Source: Candidatus Nitrosopumilus sp. (GTDB lineage Archaea; Thermoproteota; Nitrososphaeria; Nitrososphaerales; Nitrosopumilaceae). From it: a DNA stretch of 8,730 nucleotides. Position 1 is the first letter of the stretch; each line of letters begins with the position of its first letter. The DNA is taken from positions 1 to 8,730 of the forward strand of contig JADHUF010000041.1 of NCBI GenBank assembly GCA_016784625.1. Direction: 5' to 3'. The translations under genes were made by a program, and so were the position numbers. Positions 5,092-8,730 of the stretch are shown here, piece by piece. A model generated the notes under the pieces. That model was not told where the DNA came from and did not search any database. It worked only from the letters and a program-made list of their open reading frames with translations.

Positions 5092-5688
5092 TTGAGTAGT
5101 CAAGAATATAGACACATTGTAAGGATTGTTGGTAACGATATTCCAGGAGAGAGAAAAACACTTCTAGGATTGACCCAGATTAAAGGTATTGGGTACAACT
5201 TTGCCACAGCAATTCTTGATACACTAAAAATTAATACAAATTCCAATATCGGTAATCTTTCTGATGATAATGTTCAAGCAATTGAAAAATTAATTTTAGA
5301 TCCAATTGGAGGAAATTTTCCAATTTGGTTTCTTAACAGAAGAAAAGATATTGAAACTGGAGTGGATTTGCATTTGTTAACATCAGATATTCCATTTACA
5401 TTGAGAAATGATATTGAAAGAGAAAGAATAACTGCAAGTTGGAGAGGTTATCGTCATCTAAGTGGTTTAAAAGTTAGAGGACAGAGAACTAGAACTTCAG
5501 GTAGAAAAGGCGGAGCAGTTGGTGTTGCTAAAGCTGGATTGGCAGCTCCAAAGAAAGGTGACCCAGGAGCTCCAGGTGCAGCTCCTGCAACAGATGCAGC
5601 AGCTCCTGCAACAGATGCAGCAGCTCCAGAAAAGAAAGAAACTCCAGCAGCAGAAAAGAAAGAAGCCCCAGCGGAGAAAACTAAATAG
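5092..5688 (+). CDS. rpsM: 30S ribosomal protein S13 (uS13) with low-complexity C-terminal tail
   Basis: Archaeal/eukaryotic-type uS13, located in the small-subunit head and touching the intersubunit bridge and P-site tRNA. Recognisable parts are [15 protein letters not shown], the helix-hairpin-helix-like rRNA contact, and the family signature [14 protein letters not shown] followed by [10 protein letters not shown]. The conserved protein ends about 150 residues in, where eukaryotic homologues stop. Here about 49 further residues follow, rich in Ala, Pro, Lys and Glu, including two exact APATDAA units and imperfect EKKE units. No ATG is available in frame after the stop at 5044-5046. The start must be TTG at 5092, giving [11 protein letters not shown], which resembles other archaeal starts, or TTG at 5083, three codons longer. 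The stop overlaps the Shine-Dalgarno sequence of uS4. Confidence 0.95.
   Translation: MSSQEYRHIVRIVGNDIPGERKTLLGLTQIKGIGYNFATAILDTLKINTNSNIGNLSDDNVQAIEKLILDPIGGNFPIWFLNRRKDIETGVDLHLLTSDIPFTLRNDIERERITASWRGYRHLSGLKVRGQRTRTSGRKGGAVGVAKAGLAAPKKGDPGAPGAAPATDAAAPATDAAAPEKKETPAAEKKEAPAEKTK
5581..5622 (+). repeat. Two 21-base direct repeats in the uS13 tail
   Basis: Two identical 21-base units (5581-5601 and 5602-5622) encode APATDAA twice in frame, with the start of a third unit (gctcc) following at 5623. Identity at every third codon position points to recent duplication by slippage or unequal exchange. Confidence 0.85.
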
Positions 5689-5691
5689 GTG
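5687..5691 (+). promoter_or_regulatory. Shine-Dalgarno sequence of uS4 overlapping the uS13 stop codon
   Basis: AGGTG matches the complement of the archaeal 16S 3' end and lies six bases before the uS4 ATG at 5698. Its first two bases are the last two of the uS13 TAG stop. This supports both the uS4 start and translation from the same mRNA as uS13. Confidence 0.65.
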
Positions 5692-5697
5692 TTTTGA

Positions 5698-6387
5698 ATG
5701 GGTGACCCAAAATATCCACGTAAAGTTTGGAGAAAACCAAAAAGACCTCTGAATTATGAATTAAAGATGGAAGAGCTAAAAACTCTCGGTACATTTGGAC
5801 TAAGAACTAAAAGAGAATTATGGAAAGCACATACAGAATTATCACGTGTAAGACATCAAGCAAGATCATTACTTGCATTAAGACAAGAAGTTAGAGCAGA
5901 AAAGGAACCAATCTTAATGAAATCACTTTCTAGAATTGGATTAGTAAATAATGATGCAACATTAGATGATGTACTTAATCTAAATGTGAATGATTTACTC
6001 GCACGTAGATTACAAACTATTGTTACACAAAAACTTGGATTCAAAACACCATATCAAGCAAGACAAGCAGTGATTCACGGACATATTATGATTGGAGAAA
6101 GAAAAATAGATATTCCATCATACACAGTTACAGTTGGAGAAGAAGATGGTGTTCATTTTGCACCTGAATCAAAGATTCCAGAAATGCTAGAAAAAACAAA
6201 AACTGAACCTAAAGTTGAGACACCTGCTGAAGGAACAGTTGAGACACCTGCTGAAGGAACAGTTGAGACACCTGCTGAAGGAACAGTTGAGACACCTGCT
6301 GAAGGAACAGTTGAGACACCTGCTGAAGGAACAGTTGAGACACCTGCTGAAGGAACACCAAAAGATCAAAGTTCTTCAACAGAGTAA
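5698..6387 (+). CDS. rpsD: 30S ribosomal protein S4 (uS4) with an octapeptide-repeat tail
   Basis: Archaeal-type uS4, a primary 16S rRNA binder in the small-subunit body that helps line the mRNA entry site. The start [17 protein letters not shown] is typical of the archaeal/eukaryotic protein. Residues 103-145 contain the S4 RNA-binding fold ([20 protein letters not shown], then [11 protein letters not shown]). The conserved part ends near residue 165. It is followed by a short linker and six identical octapeptides VETPAEGT (173-220), then PKDQSSSTE. Each octapeptide carries two acidic residues and no basic ones, so the tail adds about twelve negative charges to an otherwise basic protein. 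It lies nine bases after the uS13 stop with a good Shine-Dalgarno sequence. The next gene is glmS, not uS11 as in the common archaeal S13-S4-S11 order. Confidence 0.96.
   Translation: MGDPKYPRKVWRKPKRPLNYELKMEELKTLGTFGLRTKRELWKAHTELSRVRHQARSLLALRQEVRAEKEPILMKSLSRIGLVNNDATLDDVLNLNVNDLLARRLQTIVTQKLGFKTPYQARQAVIHGHIMIGERKIDIPSYTVTVGEEDGVHFAPESKIPEMLEKTKTEPKVETPAEGTVETPAEGTVETPAEGTVETPAEGTVETPAEGTVETPAEGTPKDQSSSTE
6214..6357 (+). repeat. Six perfect 24-base tandem repeats in the uS4 gene
   Basis: Six identical units begin at 6214, 6238, 6262, 6286, 6310 and 6334, each starting gttgagacacc and ending gaaggaaca. I saw no substitution, even at synonymous positions. The unit length is a multiple of three, so copy-number change keeps the uS4 frame and only alters the number of VETPAEGT octapeptides. 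The same periodicity keeps several other frames open on both strands, which creates spurious repeat-containing ORFs. This is a minisatellite-type locus likely to vary between strains. Confidence 0.97.
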
Positions 6388-6407
6388 TCGAAAAAATAGG
6401 CTTATCA

Positions 6408-6415
6408 GTAAATAA
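6408..6415 (+). promoter_or_regulatory. TATA-like box of glmS
   Basis: gtaaataa is centred about 28 bases before the glmS ATG at 6440 within the 52-base gap after uS4, and no Shine-Dalgarno sequence precedes that ATG. glmS may therefore have its own leaderless transcript in addition to any read-through from the ribosomal operon. Confidence 0.35.
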
Positions 6416-6439
6416 CCCCAATTATCAGATAGAATAATC

Positions 6440-8200
6440 ATGTGTTCAATTATAGGATATTATGGAAAAGAAATTGCTGCACCAATAATTGTAAAGGGGT
6501 TAAAGAGAATGGAATACCGCGGATATGATAGTGTAGGGGTTGCAACAGAATCAGAAAATAAAATTGAGTTAAAAAAAGGCATTGGAAAGGTATCTGAAGT
6601 AAATTCTAAAGTTCAGTTAGATACACTTCCCGGAAAAATTGGTATTGGTCATACCAGATGGGCAACTCATGGAAAAGTAACCGATATTAATGCACATCCA
6701 CATTCAAGTAATTCTGGAAAAATCGCAATAGTACATAATGGGATTGTAGAAAATTTTGAAGAATTAAAAAAACAATTAGAAAATGATGGATATAGTTTCA
6801 AGAGTGAAACAGATAGTGAAGTTATTGCAAATTTGCTTCAAAAAAATTATGATCTAACAAAAAATGTTAAAGAAACAATTTTGAGAACAGTTTCAGAAAT
6901 TAAAGGACATTATGCATTTGTTGCAATGTTTGAAAATGGTCAACTTGCAGCAGCTAGATTTCATGAACCATTAATTATCGGAGTTGGAGAAAATGATGTT
7001 TTTTTATCAAGTGATGTTTTAGGATTTGTTGAATACACAGATAATGCAATTTATATGAAAAGTAGAAATTTTGTAATTTTAGACAAAGAAGGATTACAAA
7101 TTTTAGATTTTGATGGAAAAAATACAAAATATGAAATTACAAAAGTTTCAAAAGAATTTGGAGATGCATACAAAGGAGATTATGCACATTTTACATTAAA
7201 AGAAATTTATGAACAGCCTGAAACAATTTTGAAAGCTGGAGAGAGAACAGTAGATGCCATCGAAAAAACAGCTAATCATATCAAAAATGCAAAAAATATC
7301 TACATAACTGGAAGCGGAACTAGTTACAATTCTGCACTCATTGCAAAGCAAATTCTATCAAAATATGCCAAAATTAAGGTAGAAACAATCATGTCTAGTG
7401 AACTCCAATTCTCACCAGACATTATTGAAGAAAATTCTATTCTAATTGCAATATCTCAAAGTGGAGAAAGTGCAGATGTTTTAGATGCTGTAAGAATAGC
7501 AAAAAAAGCAAATTGTAAGATTATCTCCATCGTTAATTTACTTACATCATCACTTGCACGCCATGCAGATGTCGTGATAGGAATGAATTGTGGGCCTGAA
7601 ATAGGAGTTGCAGCAACAAAAAGTTTCACATCACAACTTGTAATAATTTATAAAATTGTGCAAAAATTAAGTAACAACGAGATAACAATTAACTTTAAAA
7701 AATTCTCTGAATCAATTTTAAAAATATTAGAAAATACAACAAAAATTCAACAAATTGCAAAAGAATTAAAGGAAATTTCAGACATTTACATTTTAGGTAG
7801 GGGAATAAATTATCCGATTGCAATGGAAGCAGCATTAAAACTTAAAGAATTAACATACATGCATGCAGAGGGAATTCCAGGGGGAGAATTAAAACATGGG
7901 CCTCTTGCATTAATGGATTCAAACGTGTTTGTAATAATTTTTAATCCAAATGATTCAACGTATTCAGATACACTAACAAGTGCAAGAGAAATTAAAGCTC
8001 GTGGAGCAAAAATTATTGGAGTTTCAGATATAGAAAATGATGTTTATGATTATTGGATAGAAACTCCAAAAATAGATGAAGTATTGTATCCAATTTCAGA
8101 AATCATTCCAATACAGTTGTTATCTTACTATGCAGCACTTGAAAAAAAGACAGATCCAGATTACCCCAGAAATTTAGCAAAATCAGTTACAGTGAAGTAA
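6440..8200 (+). CDS. glmS: Glutamine--fructose-6-phosphate aminotransferase (isomerizing)
   Basis: A full-length (586-residue) cytoplasmic enzyme making glucosamine-6-phosphate from fructose-6-phosphate and glutamine, the entry step to UDP-GlcNAc for surface glycans and protein glycosylation. The N-terminal glutaminase domain begins with the nucleophile Cys2 (MCSIIGYYG) and shows YRGYDS (26-31), HTRWATHG (71-78), AHPHSS (85-90) and HNGIVENF (99-106). Two SIS sugar-isomerase domains follow: GSGTSYNSAL (291-300) with SQSGESADVLDA (339-350), and LGRGINYPIAMEAALKLKE (452-470) with GGELKHGPLAL (481-491). The C terminus YPRNLAKSVTVK (575-586) is the conserved sugar-closing tail with its lysine (K581). 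It is slightly shorter than the roughly 609-residue E. coli enzyme, with no missing motif. It converges with the CobT-family gene, overlapping it by 14 bases. Confidence 0.97.
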   Translation: MCSIIGYYGKEIAAPIIVKGLKRMEYRGYDSVGVATESENKIELKKGIGKVSEVNSKVQLDTLPGKIGIGHTRWATHGKVTDINAHPHSSNSGKIAIVHNGIVENFEELKKQLENDGYSFKSETDSEVIANLLQKNYDLTKNVKETILRTVSEIKGHYAFVAMFENGQLAAARFHEPLIIGVGENDVFLSSDVLGFVEYTDNAIYMKSRNFVILDKEGLQILDFDGKNTKYEITKVSKEFGDAYKGDYAHFTLKEIYEQPETILKAGERTVDAIEKTANHIKNAKNIYITGSGTSYNSALIAKQILSKYAKIKVETIMSSELQFSPDIIEENSILIAISQSGESADVLDAVRIAKKANCKIISIVNLLTSSLARHADVVIGMNCGPEIGVAATKSFTSQLVIIYKIVQKLSNNEITINFKKFSESILKILENTTKIQQIAKELKEISDIYILGRGINYPIAMEAALKLKELTYMHAEGIPGGELKHGPLALMDSNVFVIIFNPNDSTYSDTLTSAREIKARGAKIIGVSDIENDVYDYWIETPKIDEVLYPISEIIPIQLLSYYAALEKKTDPDYPRNLAKSVTVK

Positions 8201-8730
8201 ACAATCTAGAATATTCTTTTTCAGCTAGCTCTAAAAATTTTGTAGAATTATTACCTGTTTTGAGCATAGAGGAAATAATACTACCGCCAGCACCAACTCC
8301 CTCTTTTGCAAATCCCTCTGAAAATGCTCTTAGACCAGAATATTGTGAATTTTTCAAGCCTGGATCAACAGAGATCGCAGGAATATCTGAGATTTCCTCA
8401 ACCAAGTTCTTAAAATTTGCACTTTCATCATTTGTAATATAAGACGTGGTTCCAATCGCAGTATTTTCTTCATTAAATCCAATTTTTGATGCAAAAGCCA
8501 ATACTGCAGTCATTTGGGTACCACCTGCCAACATTACTTTAGAAACATCAGAAGCGGAACTCAACATTCCTGCAACAAAAGGAATCATTGGATCTCCGAC
8601 TTTTGCAATAATACTGTAAGGATGATCATCGATAATTCTTTCAAGTGCAGAATCAACAACTTGATTTTTTAATTCAACAGGATTGTTTGGGATACTGGAA
8701 CTTACTTTAGCATCAAAACCTAATGCTCTC
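8187..8730 (-). CDS. CobT-family nicotinate-nucleotide phosphoribosyltransferase-like protein, partial (5' end outside window)
   Basis: The minus-strand frame stays open from the TAA at 8187-8189 to the right edge, giving about 180 residues of the C-terminal part. The first in-window Met (8588) is internal: it lies in the motif VGDPMIPFVAGMLSSAS, and the upstream residues continue the same fold (RALGFDAKVSS, VVDSALERIIDDHPYS). Other diagnostic segments are VMLAGGTQMTAVLAFAS and the Gly-rich KEGVGAGGSIISSML near the C terminus. These fit the archaeal CobT-like (TIGR00303/UPF0284) family, related to the enzymes that activate the lower-ligand base during cobalamin nucleotide-loop assembly. Ammonia-oxidising archaea make cobalamin, so such a role is plausible, though the biochemical activity of the archaeal family is less certain than that of bacterial CobT. 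Confidence 0.88.
   Translation of the reverse strand, partial: RALGFDAKVSSSIPNNPVELKNQVVDSALERIIDDHPYSIIAKVGDPMIPFVAGMLSSASDVSKVMLAGGTQMTAVLAFASKIGFNEENTAIGTTSYITNDESANFKNLVEEISDIPAISVDPGLKNSQYSGLRAFSEGFAKEGVGAGGSIISSMLKTGNNSTKFLELAEKEYSRLFTSL

Noticed and set aside
5519..5752. Gln/Leu-rich ORF spanning the uS13 tail and uS4 start
   Set aside because: It is an out-of-frame reading of the GCA/GCT-rich repeats; two ribosomal protein frames already occupy the region.
6214..6357. CRISPR array
   Set aside because: The 24-base units are directly adjacent with no spacers and lie in frame within uS4.
6187..6421. Repeat-containing ORFs in other frames of the uS4 tail (both strands)
   Set aside because: The 24-base period keeps several frames open automatically. 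Their products are pure repeats with no start signals, and uS4 explains the region.
8187..8588. Complete 133-residue protein starting at the Met at 8588
   Set aside because: The frame continues upstream to the window edge with conserved CobT-type sequence; that Met is inside the GDPMIPFVAGM motif, so the gene is partial here.

Overview
The window looks like an AT-rich genome fragment from an ammonia-oxidising archaeon (Nitrososphaerota, most likely a Nitrosopumilus-type lineage). Archaeal-type ribosomal proteins uS13 and uS4 are adjacent. There is a two-domain multicopper oxidase of the kind common in ammonia oxidisers, an archaeal CobT-family protein, and several TATA-like boxes about 25-29 bases upstream of start codons, as expected for leaderless archaeal mRNAs. 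The taxon is inferred from protein style, not from a marker comparison. Coding is dense: no stretch over 300 bases lacks a gene, and no tRNA, rRNA, CRISPR array, IS element or phage gene was seen.

Layout. 1-132 (minus) is the N-terminal end of an exported protein running off the left edge. Divergent from it, 190-1548 (plus) is a cation diffusion facilitator (CDF) exporter with an unusual tail of three tandem dimerisation-type domains. Tail to tail with it lie, on the minus strand, a ZIP-family metal permease with an extracytoplasmic beta-rich N-terminal domain (1545-2738) and, upstream and overlapping it, a secreted or anchored two-domain multicopper oxidase (2728-3789). Divergent from the oxidase is a small two-helix membrane protein (3931-4431, plus), which overlaps tail to tail a small winged-helix regulator (4423-4734, minus). 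Divergent from the regulator is a 50-residue Cys-rich protein (4821-4973, plus). I read 190-4973 as a probable metal-handling neighbourhood (import, export, copper oxidase, candidate regulator, candidate metal-binding peptide). The functional link is inference from gene content and adjacency.

The right half is housekeeping: rpsM/uS13 (about 5092-5688) and rpsD/uS4 (5698-6387) form a short operon, followed by glmS (6440-8200), all plus. A CobT-family gene (8187 to the right edge, minus) converges on glmS. Both ribosomal proteins carry repetitive low-complexity C-terminal tails. The uS4 tail is encoded by six identical 24-base tandem repeats.

Two architectural themes run through the window. 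All three convergent gene pairs overlap at their stop codons (4, 9 and 14 bases). First genes of transcription units appear leaderless, whereas the downstream genes of the two short operons (ZIP, uS4) have Shine-Dalgarno-like sequences at normal spacing.
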